DNA from: Halegenticoccus tardaugens | GTDB lineage: Archaea; Halobacteriota; Halobacteria; Halobacteriales; Haloferacaceae | Reading direction: 5' to 3' | Assembly: GCF_004116405.1 (NCBI RefSeq) | Contig: NZ_SDIC01000004.1 | Coordinates: forward strand, 478,079 to 542,078 | Length of the DNA stretch: 64,000 nt | In this document: one piece after another, positions 42,232 to 51,479 of the stretch | Numbering within the stretch: position 1 is the first letter of the stretch | How the letters are laid out: each line of letters starts with the position of its first letter | The notes under the pieces: generated by a model | Databases searched by the model: none | What the model saw: the letters and a program-made list of their open reading frames with translations, nothing else | What the model was told of the DNA's origin: nothing | Made by a program: the position numbers and the translations under genes

Positions 42232-42798
42232 ATGACAGGCCGAGTATATCGACTCCATTCGACGTTAGAACTGCCGCTTGAGGACGTTAAAACGTACTTC
42301 GACGAAGACCCGGATCTCCCGCCCGAAATCGCCGACGTCGATATCACGAGACGGAACAACACGCTCATTATCAAAGCCGTCGCCGCCGACGAGAGCCTGA
42401 GCAAGTACACCCCGACCGCGCAGCTGAAAGCGAGCGTCACGGAGACGCGCGTCTACGAGGAGGAGCCGCCGCGCGCGGGCGGCCCGCAGTGGGCGCGCGA
42501 CGAGGAGGAGGAGATCCCCTCCGAACTCGTCGAGTTCGCCTGTTTCAAGGGCGACCGGGAGACGGTGCTCCAGAACACCGCGCTCCAGTACCCGATGTTC
42601 CTCGTCCTCCGCGATATCGCCCGCCTCGCGGAGAAGGGAACGCTGACGGCGATCTCGGAACTCGACGGCGAACTGGAGGCGACGCGAATCGTCGAGGGCG
42701 ACGAGCGCCCGGCCAAGGTCGAGGTCGTCGAGAACCCGAGCCAGAAGCAGTCGAAAAACAGCGGCATCAACTGGCGCGACAACAAGTTCATCTCCTGA
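42232..42798 (+). CDS. Conserved haloarchaeal protein, unknown function
   Basis: 188 aa soluble protein. Starts TGRVYRLHSTLELPLEDVKT; central FACFKGDRETVLQNTALQYP and LVLRDIARLAEKGTLTAISE; ends KNSGINWRDNKFIS. No motif I can tie to a function. The strong N- and C-terminal conservation pattern and solo promoter suggest a housekeeping haloarchaeal family. Confidence 0.7.
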   Translation: MTGRVYRLHSTLELPLEDVKTYFDEDPDLPPEIADVDITRRNNTLIIKAVAADESLSKYTPTAQLKASVTETRVYEEEPPRAGGPQWARDEEEEIPSELVEFACFKGDRETVLQNTALQYPMFLVLRDIARLAEKGTLTAISELDGELEATRIVEGDERPAKVEVVENPSQKQSKNSGINWRDNKFIS

Positions 42799-43016
42799 GC
42801 GCCGCTCCGGGACGGCGGGCATCCGTCCGGATCGAGGATCGATCGGACTCGGAACGGTGGGACCGACGCCGAGAACGACTCGCCCGACGAATCTTCGGTA
42901 CTCGTTGAAAGAGAGCCCTTTTTCGACCTCGGTTCCGGCGCGGTCGCCATGTGGTAGCACGCCGCGACGTTTCGGGCAAAAAGCATTTGAGGCAGCTAAT
43001 TATATGTTATTACACC

Positions 43017-43988
43017 ATGCCGGAAGGCTTCCCAGACTACCTGAACGTCGACTACACGGACGGCGAAGGAGAGAGCCCCGAGGACTACCCGAGCATCCAG
43101 CACAAGATCGAAAAGGCCATCGAGGTCACGAAGCAGGGGCTCGAAGAGTACGAGACCCCCGCGGTGATGTGGACCGGCGGGAAGGACTCGACGCTCACGC
43201 TCTACTTCGTAAAGGAGGTCGCAGAGCGGTACGACCTCGAACTGCCGCCGACGGTGTTCATCGACCACTACCAGCACTTCGACGAGCTGATGGACTTCGT
43301 CGAGCACTGGGCCGACGAGTGGGACCTCGAAGTCGTCTACGCGCGCAACACCGACGTCGGCGAGTACGTCGAGGCGAACGGGCTCACCCCCGGCGACGAC
43401 ATCCCGATCTCGGAGCTCTCCGAGCACAACCAGCACCACGTCCGCAACATCCTGGAGTACGAGGAGGACTCGTTCCCGTTCCTGCTCGACACGTACGTCG
43501 GCAACCACCTCCTGAAGACCGTCGCGCTCAACGACACGCTCGAGGAGTACGACATCGACGGCATCATCTCCGGCATCCGCTGGGACGAGCAGGACGCGCG
43601 CGCCGACGAGACGTTCTTCAGCCCCCGACACGACCCGGAGATCTACCCGCCGCACGACCGCGTCCAGCCGATCCTCCAGTTCGAGGAGGCGGACGTGTGG
43701 GAGGCGTTCTGGCACTTCGTCGTGCCCGAGACGGTCGAGGAGTACCCCGACGAGGGCTACGTCCCGCAGGACTACGACGACCTGCCGAACGGCCTCACCC
43801 ACGAGGACGTGCCCGTCTCGCCGAAGTACTTCGAGGGGTTCCGCTCGCTCGGCAGCGAGGTCTCGACCGAGAAGGCCGAATCCGAGCCCGCGTGGCTGCA
43901 GGACCTCGACAACACGACCGAGCGCGCGGGGCGCGCCCAGGACAAAGAGGACCTGATGGAGCGCCTGCGCGACCTCGGGTACATGTAG
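43017..43988 (+). CDS. PAPS-reductase family protein (ATP pyrophosphatase), copy 1
   Basis: 323 aa. PP-loop TGGKDS at 53-58 (WTGGKDSTLTLYFV), FIDHYQHFDELMDF, IRWDEQDARADETFFSPRHD and YPPHDRVQPILQFEEADVWE. Related to CysH/CysD-type ATP pyrophosphatases (sulfate assimilation or sulfation of tRNA). The exact reaction is not settled by sequence. The ATG at 43017 is used; 43 codons upstream in frame have no similarity to copy 2. Paralogue of 44184-45134. Confidence 0.88.
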   Translation: MPEGFPDYLNVDYTDGEGESPEDYPSIQHKIEKAIEVTKQGLEEYETPAVMWTGGKDSTLTLYFVKEVAERYDLELPPTVFIDHYQHFDELMDFVEHWADEWDLEVVYARNTDVGEYVEANGLTPGDDIPISELSEHNQHHVRNILEYEEDSFPFLLDTYVGNHLLKTVALNDTLEEYDIDGIISGIRWDEQDARADETFFSPRHDPEIYPPHDRVQPILQFEEADVWEAFWHFVVPETVEEYPDEGYVPQDYDDLPNGLTHEDVPVSPKYFEGFRSLGSEVSTEKAESEPAWLQDLDNTTERAGRAQDKEDLMERLRDLGYM

Positions 43989-44072
43989 CGACGTTCCGCT
44001 TCCCGACCCTCCCGTAAAAGCAGCACTGAAAACCGCCGCTCGCTCGTATCGCTCGCGGTACGAGCGCTCGTC

Positions 44073-44114
44073 GTCCACCGTGGACGTCTCTTCTTCCACC
44101 GTGGGCGTCTCTTC
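44073..44114. repeat. two 21-bp direct repeats between the PAPS-reductase-like genes
   Basis: GTCCACCGTGGACGTCTCTTC (21 bases) at 44073-44093 is repeated as 44094-44114 with two differences. Each unit contains the palindrome CCACCGTGG. They lie in the 195-bp gap before the second paralogue. Confidence 0.7.
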
Positions 44115-44183
44115 CGCGTGAGCCGCGTCTCACGCCCTGCAAAAACGGCAATAGGCATTACCGTCCCCCGCGTACTCCCGTTC

Positions 44184-45134
44184 GTGACCGATTTCCCCGA
44201 CTATCTCGACCTGGATTACGAGGACGGCGCGGAGCGGACCGCGGCTGACTACCCCACGCTCGCGCGAAAGGTGGAGAAGGCCGCCGAGGTGACGCGGACG
44301 GCGCTGGGGCAGTACCGGAAGCCAGCGGTGATGTGGACCGGCGGGAAGGACTCGACGCTCGTCCTCTACGTGGTTCGGGAGGTCGCCCGCGAGAGCGGCT
44401 TCGACGTGCCGCCGGTCGTCTTCATCGACCACTTCGAGCACTTCGACGAGACGATCGCGTTCGTCGAGCGCTGGGCCGATCGGTGGGATCTCGACCTCGT
44501 CTACGCGCGGAACACGGACCTCGCCGAACGCGGCGCGGGGCCGGGCGACGAGATCCCCGTCGCGGAGCTGAGCGAGACGAACCGGCGCGAACTGGAGCGC
44601 CTGGAGTACGGCGAGGGGTCGCTCGTCGTCGACGCGGACACGTTCGTCGGCAACCACCTCCTGAAGACCGTCGCGCTCAACGAACTGCTGGAAGCGCACG
44701 GCTTCGACGGTATCTTCTCCGGCATCCGCTGGGACGAGCAGGACGCGCGCGCCGACGAGACGTTCTTCAGCCCCCGACACGACTCCGAGAAGTACCCGCC
44801 GCACGACCGCGTCCAGCCGATCCTCCAGTTCGAGGAGGCGGACGTGTGGGAGGCGTTCTGGCAGTTCGTCGTGCCCGACGCCGTCGAGAGGTATCCCGCC
44901 GGATTCGTCCCGGAGTCCTCCGCGGACCTCCCGGACGATCTCTCGCCCGACGACCTGCCCGTCTCGCCGAAGTACTTCGAGGGGTTCCGCTCGCTCGGCA
45001 CGGCGTCCGGATCCGCGAAGTCGGCGGACGAGCCGGCGTGGATGCAGGACATGGAGACGACGACCGAGCGCGAGGGTCGCGCGCAGGACAAGGAGAACAT
45101 CATGGAACGGCTGCGCGACCTCGGATACATGTAA
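44184..45134 (+). CDS. PAPS-reductase family protein (ATP pyrophosphatase), copy 2
   Basis: 316 aa from GTG 44184 (VTDFPDYLDLDYEDG, aligning with copy 1 PEGFPDYLNVDYTDG). PP-loop TGGKDS, FIDHFEHFDETIAF, the shared IRWDEQDARADETFFSPRHD block and terminal NIMERLRDLGYM. About two thirds identical to copy 1 overall by eye, but with DNA blocks of 68 and 71 bases that are completely identical, suggesting gene conversion. Function as for copy 1. Confidence 0.88.
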   Translation: MTDFPDYLDLDYEDGAERTAADYPTLARKVEKAAEVTRTALGQYRKPAVMWTGGKDSTLVLYVVREVARESGFDVPPVVFIDHFEHFDETIAFVERWADRWDLDLVYARNTDLAERGAGPGDEIPVAELSETNRRELERLEYGEGSLVVDADTFVGNHLLKTVALNELLEAHGFDGIFSGIRWDEQDARADETFFSPRHDSEKYPPHDRVQPILQFEEADVWEAFWQFVVPDAVERYPAGFVPESSADLPDDLSPDDLPVSPKYFEGFRSLGTASGSAKSADEPAWMQDMETTTEREGRAQDKENIMERLRDLGYM

Positions 45135-45230
45135 GGCGAGTGCAGAAGGAACGTCGACCGACCGCCGGCGATCGAGATCGGTCGCCGGCGAATCGCAGCC
45201 CGTAAATCGCCGTCCCCGCTACGTCCGTCA

Positions 45231-45941
45231 ATGACCGACGACTGGGTGAGCCTCTTCTCCGGCGGCAAGGACTCCTCGTGGGCGCTCCACCGGGCGCTCG
45301 AATCGGGGTTGAACGTCACGCGACTACTCACGGTCCACCCGCGGGGAGACTCGTACATGTACCACGTTCCGGCGACCCGCCTCGCGCGCCTCGCCGCCGA
45401 GAGCATCGGCATCGAACTCGTCGAGGTCGAACCCGACGACTTCGAGGCGGCCGACGCGACGGACGCCGGCGCGCAGGGGGACGCCGAACTCGAACCGATG
45501 GAGGCTGCGCTTTCGGCCCTCGGCGAGGAGATCGACCTCGCGGGCGTCACCGCGGGCGCGGTCGAGAGCGAGTTTCAGACGAGCCGGATCCGGGGGATGT
45601 GCGACCGACTCGGGATCGATCTGTTCGCCCCGCTGTGGGGGAAAGAGCCGCGCGCGCTCGCCGACGCGATGCTGGCGGCGGGCTTCGAGATCACGATCGT
45701 GCAGGTCGCCGCGGGCGGCCTCGGCGAGTCGTGGCTCGGCCGGACGCTCGACGCCGACGCGCTCGCCGACCTCGAAGCGCTCAACGAGGCGCACGGCGTC
45801 CACGTCCTCGGCGAGGGCGGGGAGTTCGAGACGATCGTCACCGACGCCCCGCACATGTCGAGGCCGATCGAACTCTCGTACGAGACGGAGTGGGACGGAA
45901 CCCGCGGGCGGCTTCGGATCACCGACGCGCGGTTGGGCTGA
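45231..45941 (+). CDS. dph6: Diphthine-ammonia ligase-like PP-loop enzyme (Dph6 family)
   Basis: 236 aa. PP-loop SGGKDS (10-15) in VSLFSGGKDSSWALHRALES, then HVPATRLARLAAESIGIELV and FAPLWGKEPRALADAMLAAG and a late LNEAHGVHVLGEGGEFETIV. The ATP-dependent amidation of diphthine on EF-2 is the known family role. Third PP-loop gene in a row after the two PAPS-reductase-like genes; 96 bp gap. Confidence 0.88.
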   Translation: MTDDWVSLFSGGKDSSWALHRALESGLNVTRLLTVHPRGDSYMYHVPATRLARLAAESIGIELVEVEPDDFEAADATDAGAQGDAELEPMEAALSALGEEIDLAGVTAGAVESEFQTSRIRGMCDRLGIDLFAPLWGKEPRALADAMLAAGFEITIVQVAAGGLGESWLGRTLDADALADLEALNEAHGVHVLGEGGEFETIVTDAPHMSRPIELSYETEWDGTRGRLRITDARLG

Positions 45942-45959
45942 GGGGGTGGCTCCGACGGC

Positions 45960-46931
45960 TCAGTGGTCGCCGTTGGTGATCCGCGTGTGCGCGCCGATGA
46001 GCGCGCCGGCGAAGTCGAGTCCCTCGATCCGCGTCTCGCGGTCGATGATCGACCGCCGGATGTCGGAGTCGCTGATGTACGAGTCCGGGAAGACGATCGT
46101 CTGTTCGAGGGTCGAGTCGAGGACCTCGGCCCCGTCCATCACGTGGACGTTCTCGCCGAGTTCGGAGCCCTCGACGGTCGCCGACCGGTGGACGAAGTTC
46201 TCGCCGTCGAGCTTCCAGGCGACGGCTTCGAGGTAGCTCTCGGGCGTTCCGATGTCGAACCAGGCCCCGTCGAAGGTGAACGCGTGGACCGCCTCGCGCT
46301 CTTGGAGCCACTGGATGAACCACCCGGGCTCGTCGGGGTTGTTGTCGGCGGCCAGGTACTCGTCGAGGAGCGGGAGGGTGTCGGCCGTAAAGGCGTAGCA
46401 GGCGATGGAGACGAGCGTGCTCTTCGGGTCCTCGGGCTTTTCCTGGAAGTCGACGACGCGCTCGCCGTCGAGTTCGACCAGCCCGTACGACTTCGCCCGC
46501 TGGAGCGATCCCACGTCGTAGGCCGCGAGCGTCGACGTTCCCCTCTCCTGGAAGTAGTCGATGAACTCGGACATCCGAAAGCTGAGGAGGTTGTCGCCGG
46601 CGACGACGAGCAGGTCCTCATCGACGCCCTCGCGCTCGACCAGCTGCGCGAGCGCGCCGACGACGCCGAACTTCTCGTCTTCCTCCATCGTCTCCTCGAC
46701 CGAGAGCGTCGGCTTTTCGAAGCCGCTCCCCTCGAGGTACTCCTCGAAGTCGTCGGCGAACGCCTCGTTCGTGCTGACGAACACCTCGGAGACCCGATCG
46801 TCCGCCTCGAACTCCTCGAAGATGATGTCGATCACCGTGTCTTCGCCCACGGGCAGGAGCATCTTCGGGCGGTTCTTCGTGATCGGCCACATTCGGGTCG
46901 CGTATCCTCCTGCGAGGACGACTGCTTTCAT
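45960..46931 (-). CDS. Sugar-1-phosphate nucleotidyltransferase with left-handed beta-helix end
   Basis: 323 aa. N-terminal signature LAGGYATRMWPITKNRPKML (6-25), then LLVVAGDNLLSF and WFDIGTPESYLEAV. The C-terminal hexapeptide-like repeats (RSATVEGSELGENVHVMDGA and later) form a beta-helix. It makes NDP-sugars for surface glycans or protein glycosylation; the specific sugar and base cannot be read. Monocistronic, convergent with dph6. Confidence 0.88.
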   Translation of the reverse strand: MKAVVLAGGYATRMWPITKNRPKMLLPVGEDTVIDIIFEEFEADDRVSEVFVSTNEAFADDFEEYLEGSGFEKPTLSVEETMEEDEKFGVVGALAQLVEREGVDEDLLVVAGDNLLSFRMSEFIDYFQERGTSTLAAYDVGSLQRAKSYGLVELDGERVVDFQEKPEDPKSTLVSIACYAFTADTLPLLDEYLAADNNPDEPGWFIQWLQEREAVHAFTFDGAWFDIGTPESYLEAVAWKLDGENFVHRSATVEGSELGENVHVMDGAEVLDSTLEQTIVFPDSYISDSDIRRSIIDRETRIEGLDFAGALIGAHTRITNGDH

Positions 46932-47033
46932 ATCTTCACTCTCCCACCCCGGTGGTAAGGTTTTTTCCCTCGATTCTGTTCGTTCAGTTAGATATGCCGA
47001 AACCGTTTTTCCTCAGACGACGAACCGTGGCGT

Positions 47034-47330
47034 ATGACCGATTCGGAAGCCGAGGCGACGGCTCGACAGCGTATCGCGAACGCGCTTCGCCGGGGACCCG
47101 CGACGGCGAGCGCGCTCTCGCGGACCGTCGGCGTCCCGCGGTCCGTCGCCTACGATCACCTTCGGCACGTCGCCCGATCGATCGAGGGGACCGACGAGCG
47201 GTTTCTCGTCGCCCCGCCCGAGTGCGGCGACTGCGGATTCAGCGGCTACGACGATCCGATCAACTATCCGTCACGGTGTCCGGCGTGTCGGAGCGAGAAC
47301 GTCGAGGAAGCCGCGTTCAAAATCGAGTGA
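47034..47330 (+). CDS. HTH plus zinc-ribbon transcriptional regulator
   Basis: 98 aa. N-terminal HTH (RRGPATASALSRTVGVPRSV, AYDHLRHVARSI) followed by a zinc ribbon CGDCGFSGYDD...CPACRS (four Cys). Typical of the small archaeal 'transcriptional regulator containing HTH and Zn-ribbon' family. Divergent from the nucleotidyltransferase. Confidence 0.82.
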   Translation: MTDSEAEATARQRIANALRRGPATASALSRTVGVPRSVAYDHLRHVARSIEGTDERFLVAPPECGDCGFSGYDDPINYPSRCPACRSENVEEAAFKIE

Positions 47331-47606
47331 CCGGACGACGAGATCGACGACCCGTTTTGCGACGGTGAGTTCTGTTGTCGCCGCCCGCACAAACGTCCCT
47401 TCACTCCTTTCGACGTTCACACGTCGCCGAGTTCGACGTCGCCGCGTTCGAAAACGAAGCTGACACGAAGTGAATTCCGGTTCACTTTATGATTCAAATC
47501 CTTAGAAATTTTCTAATATAGTCACTTGAAACGGATTGTTGATGCGAACTGAAATGAACTTCTGTAGCCACGTTCGCTGGCGGAGCTATCCTACGTGTGG
47601 TAACCG
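47331..47606. other. AT-richer intergenic region before the surface-protein gene
   Basis: A 276-bp spacer, notably AT-rich at 47480-47530 (TTCACTTTATGATTCAAATCC, TTTCTAATATAG), which could hold the promoter of the downstream gene. No gene or strong hairpin was seen. The lower GC here and in the next gene contrasts with the flanks. Confidence 0.5.
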
Positions 47607-49013
47607 ATGATGCGAAAACGAACGCTACGTACGACGATAACCACCGCTCTGCTGGTTCTATCCATCGTCGCGGGTGCATCCACGGCTGGTGTGGTCGCTC
47701 AGGATGGTGCTGTTGGAGACGAATCGACCGACGGAGACGACACGAAGTCGACCGCCACCCCGGTCACCACCAACTCGACGGTAGACGGTACCATCGAGTC
47801 GCCGGAGGACGAAGACTGGTATCGAGTCGACGTCGAGGGGAATCAAACGTTTTTGGTGACGCTCGAATGGATCGACGGCGGGGAGGAGCCGGCAGCGCCG
47901 AACTCCTCGAAGAACCTCGAGTGGAAGGACCTCCGATTCGAAGTGTCCAACTCGGCCGGTGAACTCGTCGGAGAGCGCGAGACGTTCATCGGGACGTACG
48001 ACCAACGCGTTGCGAGCGTGATGCCCGTCGACGAGGCGGGGACGTACTATATCAATGTCAGTGCCTTGTACGGCAGCGTCACTGACGAGGAAAAAGACAA
48101 CGTCCGCGAGGCGAACGGATCGCAACCGTACGAGTTGACGGTCCAGGCGATCCCGCAGGATCCCTACGAACCGAACGGAGACGTCACCGCCGAAAACGCG
48201 ACCGTGCTCTCGGACGGTCAGACCGTCTCTGCGAGTGCTATTGGCTTCGACCACGACACGTACGCCGTCGACCTCGAAGCGGGCGATACGGTCACGGTCA
48301 CGTACACCGAGACGACGGTCCTCAACGAGTACAGTTGGGACTATTACGGACGGACCCTGTACACGGGCGGCCCCGGTGTCGTCGAGTCGAACTGGACCCG
48401 AACCGCCGACGGCGGGCACCTTACGTTCACGGTGAATCAGAGCGGTAAGTACACCGTCACCCTCGGTATCGACGGCGACGTCGAGGGGCCATGGGTCGTC
48501 GGAAGCGACGCGGTCCTCTACGACCTGACGGCCGACATCGGCTCGACCGACGACGAAACCAGTCAAAACGAGGAATCGACGGACAGCGACGAAGCCGACG
48601 AGGACGTGAGCGATACCGACGATGCGACCGACGGCGACGAAAATGCGAACGACGGGACAGACGGCGACGATCGGAACGAAACCGACGAAACCGACGACGG
48701 CGAGTGTTCCACCGAGTGTGACGCCGCCGGCGACGAAAACGATGAGTCGGCTCCCGCCAACGAGACGAAGGTAGAGGAGATCGGTGACGGGGAGGAAGTC
48801 GAAGACCGAGAGGAAATAGACGACGAAACGGATGGCGAGAACGACTCTGACGGTGAGTCGACGACCGATGTCACCGAAACGCCCGAGGACGAGGCGTCGG
48901 AACGATCCGCGACCGAGAACACGACGAGCAGTGATGGTCCCGGCTTCGGTGTTGTGATCGCGCTCGTCGCCTTGATCGCCACCGCACTCCTCGCGGTCCG
49001 CCGCGGCGACTGA
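47607..49013 (+). CDS. Secreted surface protein with PGF-CTERM anchor
   Basis: 468 aa. N-terminal Sec signal (TTALLVLSIVAGASTAGVVA), two beta-sandwich-like stretches with PPC-type patterning (EDEDWYRVDVEGNQTFLVTL and HDTYAVDLEAGDTVTVTYTE), several N-x-S/T sequons, and a long Asp/Glu/Thr-rich stalk (about 310-440). It ends DGPGFGVVIALVALIATALL plus AVRRGD: the PGF-CTERM signal for archaeosortase lipid anchoring. Probably an S-layer-associated or adhesion protein. Start ATG 47607 or 47610. No neighbours in operon. Confidence 0.82.
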   Translation: MMRKRTLRTTITTALLVLSIVAGASTAGVVAQDGAVGDESTDGDDTKSTATPVTTNSTVDGTIESPEDEDWYRVDVEGNQTFLVTLEWIDGGEEPAAPNSSKNLEWKDLRFEVSNSAGELVGERETFIGTYDQRVASVMPVDEAGTYYINVSALYGSVTDEEKDNVREANGSQPYELTVQAIPQDPYEPNGDVTAENATVLSDGQTVSASAIGFDHDTYAVDLEAGDTVTVTYTETTVLNEYSWDYYGRTLYTGGPGVVESNWTRTADGGHLTFTVNQSGKYTVTLGIDGDVEGPWVVGSDAVLYDLTADIGSTDDETSQNEESTDSDEADEDVSDTDDATDGDENANDGTDGDDRNETDETDDGECSTECDAAGDENDESAPANETKVEEIGDGEEVEDREEIDDETDGENDSDGESTTDVTETPEDEASERSATENTTSSDGPGFGVVIALVALIATALLAVRRGD

Positions 49014-49154
49014 TCCCAGCGAACCCCGCTACCACTTCGGCATTCATCGACAGTTCAGTCCTTCCGCGTCCGCTCGTCGAGCGAGGTTGGAACGTGACGA
49101 GAGGAGGAACTCGGCCCGTTAGAAAGACAGAACGCGTCCCGCCGTCCCTGCTGA

Positions 49155-49829
49155 CTACAGCTCCTCGAGCAACGTCACCGCGGCCGCGCGCGACGACTCC
49201 GGACCCCGCCCGGTGATGAGATCGCCGTCGACGGTGACGCTCGTGTCCGAATCGAGTTCCGCGTCCCAGTTGCCGCCCGCGGCCTTCACCTCGTCTTCGA
49301 CCCAGTAGGGAAGCTTCCGCCCGTCGGGCATCCGATCGTTCTCGTCGACGATGTCGGCCTCCCACTCGTTCGGGAAGCCGGTGACGTCGCGCTCGGAGAC
49401 GACGTACTTGCCCTCCTCGGTGTGGGTGAACCCGAGGATGCCGACCGCGTGGCAGAGGATCAGGACCTTCCCCCCGTCGCCCTCGACCGCGTCCGCGACC
49501 AGCTTCCGGGCGTGGCGGTCCTGGTTGACGTCCCACTCGGTTCCGTGTCCGCCGGGGAGGACGACCGCGTCGTAGTCGTCCGCGTCGACGGTCGCGATCG
49601 GAACCGGGTCGTTCAGCCGCGCGTCGCTCTCGTGTACCTCCCGGACGCGCGCCGCGGTCTCCTCGCCCACGGTGTCGGGATCGACGGAGCGCTCGTCGAT
49701 CACCGGCGGCGATCCGCTCGGCGTCGCGACGGTGACGTCGACCCCGGCCTCGTCGAGCGTCGTGAGCGGCTCGACGCACTCTTCTCCCCAGTACCCCTCC
49801 TCGCTGACGACGAACAGTGCTGACGGCAT
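49155..49829 (-). CDS. DJ-1/PfpI-family class I glutamine-amidotransferase-like protein
   Basis: 224 aa. SALFVVSEEGYWGEECVEPL, VVLPGGHGTEWDVNQDRHAR, and the nucleophile elbow LILCHAVGILGFT (Cys followed by His). Resembles Hsp31-like deglycase/chaperone proteins. No amidotransferase catalytic partners beyond this. The start chosen is the ATG at 49829; upstream in-frame starts lack similarity. Own unit. Confidence 0.85.
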   Translation of the reverse strand: MPSALFVVSEEGYWGEECVEPLTTLDEAGVDVTVATPSGSPPVIDERSVDPDTVGEETAARVREVHESDARLNDPVPIATVDADDYDAVVLPGGHGTEWDVNQDRHARKLVADAVEGDGGKVLILCHAVGILGFTHTEEGKYVVSERDVTGFPNEWEADIVDENDRMPDGRKLPYWVEDEVKAAGGNWDAELDSDTSVTVDGDLITGRGPESSRAAAVTLLEEL

Positions 49830-50006
49830 ACCCGTCGCTTCGGGTCCGCAGCCGAAAAGCCTCACGCCCGCGGAAGGTGGCGCGGGTGCGCCGGCGGCCG
49901 CCGAGTCGTCGGCCGCCGGCAGCGGATCCGCCGCGGATCGCCGGTCGCGCGGGCGAAGATCGATCCGCGCGGAACGACCGACACCGCGACGCTCCGCGCG
50001 AGCCGC

Positions 50007-51479
50007 TCAGTCCTCGCGGCCGGTCACCGGTTCCGCGCCCTCGGCTCGCCGCGAGCCGTCCAGGAGGTGGCAAGCCGCGGACCAGCCGTCGGCGACGCCC
50101 GTCGGCCGCGGCTCGCGGCGCTCGCAGGGCGTCGAAAACTCGTCGGCCAGGAGCGCCGCGGCTCCGCCCGAATCGCCGTCGACGATCAGCCCGAGCGCCT
50201 CGGAGAGGACGGCATCCGCGCGCTCGTCCGTCAGCGCCGCCGGGAGGTCGAACGCCCGCCGGATCGCCGCACGCGCTTCGCGGGTCGACGCCTCGGTCGC
50301 GCGCGTTCCGTCCGAGGCCGCCCCCGCGTCCGTCCCGCCCGTCCCGCCCGTCGCGGCCGCCCCGCCCGTCGCAGCCGAGTGCGCGGCCGCGAGTTCGAGG
50401 GCGGACTCGCGGTCGACCTCGCCGCGGTTGAGCTTCGCCCGCAGGTCCATCACGCGCCGCCAGCCGGTCTGCTCGAACTCGTAGCCGTCCGGCTGGACGA
50501 TCTCCGGGCAGCGGGTGTGGAACCGACAGCCCGACGGCGGATCCGAGGGGCTCGGCACGTCGCCGGTCAGCTCGATCCCCCGGCCGCGCTTCCGCGGGTC
50601 GGGGGTCGGGATCGACGACAGTAGCGCCCGCGTGTAGGGGTGCTGCGGGTCGGCGAACAGTCGTTCCGTCGGGCCCACCTCGACGATCTCGCCGAGGTAC
50701 ATGACGGCGACGCGGTCGCACACCTCGCGGACGACCCCGAGGTTGTGGCTGATGAACACGACCGCGAGGTCGAACTCCTCCTGGAGCCGGCGCATCAGCG
50801 CCAGGATCTCCGCCTGTATCGACACGTCGAGCGCCGACACCGGCTCGTCGGCGACGATGAGATCCGGGTTGAGCACGAGCGCCCGCGCCAGCCCGATCCG
50901 CTGTTTCTGCCCGCCGGAGAACTCGTGGGGGTACCGGTCGACGTCGTCCGCCGAGAGGCCGACCCGCTCCAGGAGATTCTGCGCGATCCGCCGCCGCCGA
51001 TCCCGATCGCGCATGCCGTGGATCCGGAGCGGTTCCGCGACGGACTCGCCGACGCTCATCCGGGGGTCGAAACTGGTGGTCGGATCCTGGAAGATCATCT
51101 GCGCGCGCCGGCGGAACCGCTTGCGCTCCGTTTTCGACGCGGCGCTCACGTCGACGCCGTCGAACAGGACCTCCCCGTCGGTCGGCGCTTCGAGCCCGAG
51201 CAGCGTCGTCGCGGCGGTGGACTTTCCGCAGCCGGACTCGCCGACGATCCCGAACGTCTCGCCGGGGTACACGTCGAAGCTGATCCCGTCGACCGCCCGA
51301 ACGCGGCCGACCTCGCGGCGCAACACCCCCTCCGTGATCGGGTAGTGCTTTTTCAAGCCGCGGACGCACAACAGGGGGTCGTCGGGTCGATCCGCCGTCG
51401 ACCGCCCGTCGGATCGGGCCGTCGCCGGCGGTTCGTCGGCCCGATCCGCCACCGACGGGTCGTCGTCCCGGTCCGTCAT
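50007..51479 (-). CDS. Peptide/nickel-type ABC transporter ATP-binding protein (OppF/DppF-like)
   Basis: 490 aa. Walker A GESGCGKST, signature FSGGQKQRIGLARAL, Walker B DLIVADEPVSALD, followed by the Opp C-terminal motif PSGCRFHTRCPEI. A low-complexity acidic linker (about 1-33) precedes the ABC domain, and an extra about 110-residue helical/Gly-Ala-rich insertion splits the usual C-terminal motif before ACHLLDG. Together with the DppD-like protein it energises import. Overlaps that gene by 4 bases; last gene of the operon. Confidence 0.92.
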   Translation of the reverse strand: MTDRDDDPSVADRADEPPATARSDGRSTADRPDDPLLCVRGLKKHYPITEGVLRREVGRVRAVDGISFDVYPGETFGIVGESGCGKSTAATTLLGLEAPTDGEVLFDGVDVSAASKTERKRFRRRAQMIFQDPTTSFDPRMSVGESVAEPLRIHGMRDRDRRRRIAQNLLERVGLSADDVDRYPHEFSGGQKQRIGLARALVLNPDLIVADEPVSALDVSIQAEILALMRRLQEEFDLAVVFISHNLGVVREVCDRVAVMYLGEIVEVGPTERLFADPQHPYTRALLSSIPTPDPRKRGRGIELTGDVPSPSDPPSGCRFHTRCPEIVQPDGYEFEQTGWRRVMDLRAKLNRGEVDRESALELAAAHSAATGGAAATGGTGGTDAGAASDGTRATEASTREARAAIRRAFDLPAALTDERADAVLSEALGLIVDGDSGGAAALLADEFSTPCERREPRPTGVADGWSAACHLLDGSRRAEGAEPVTGRED

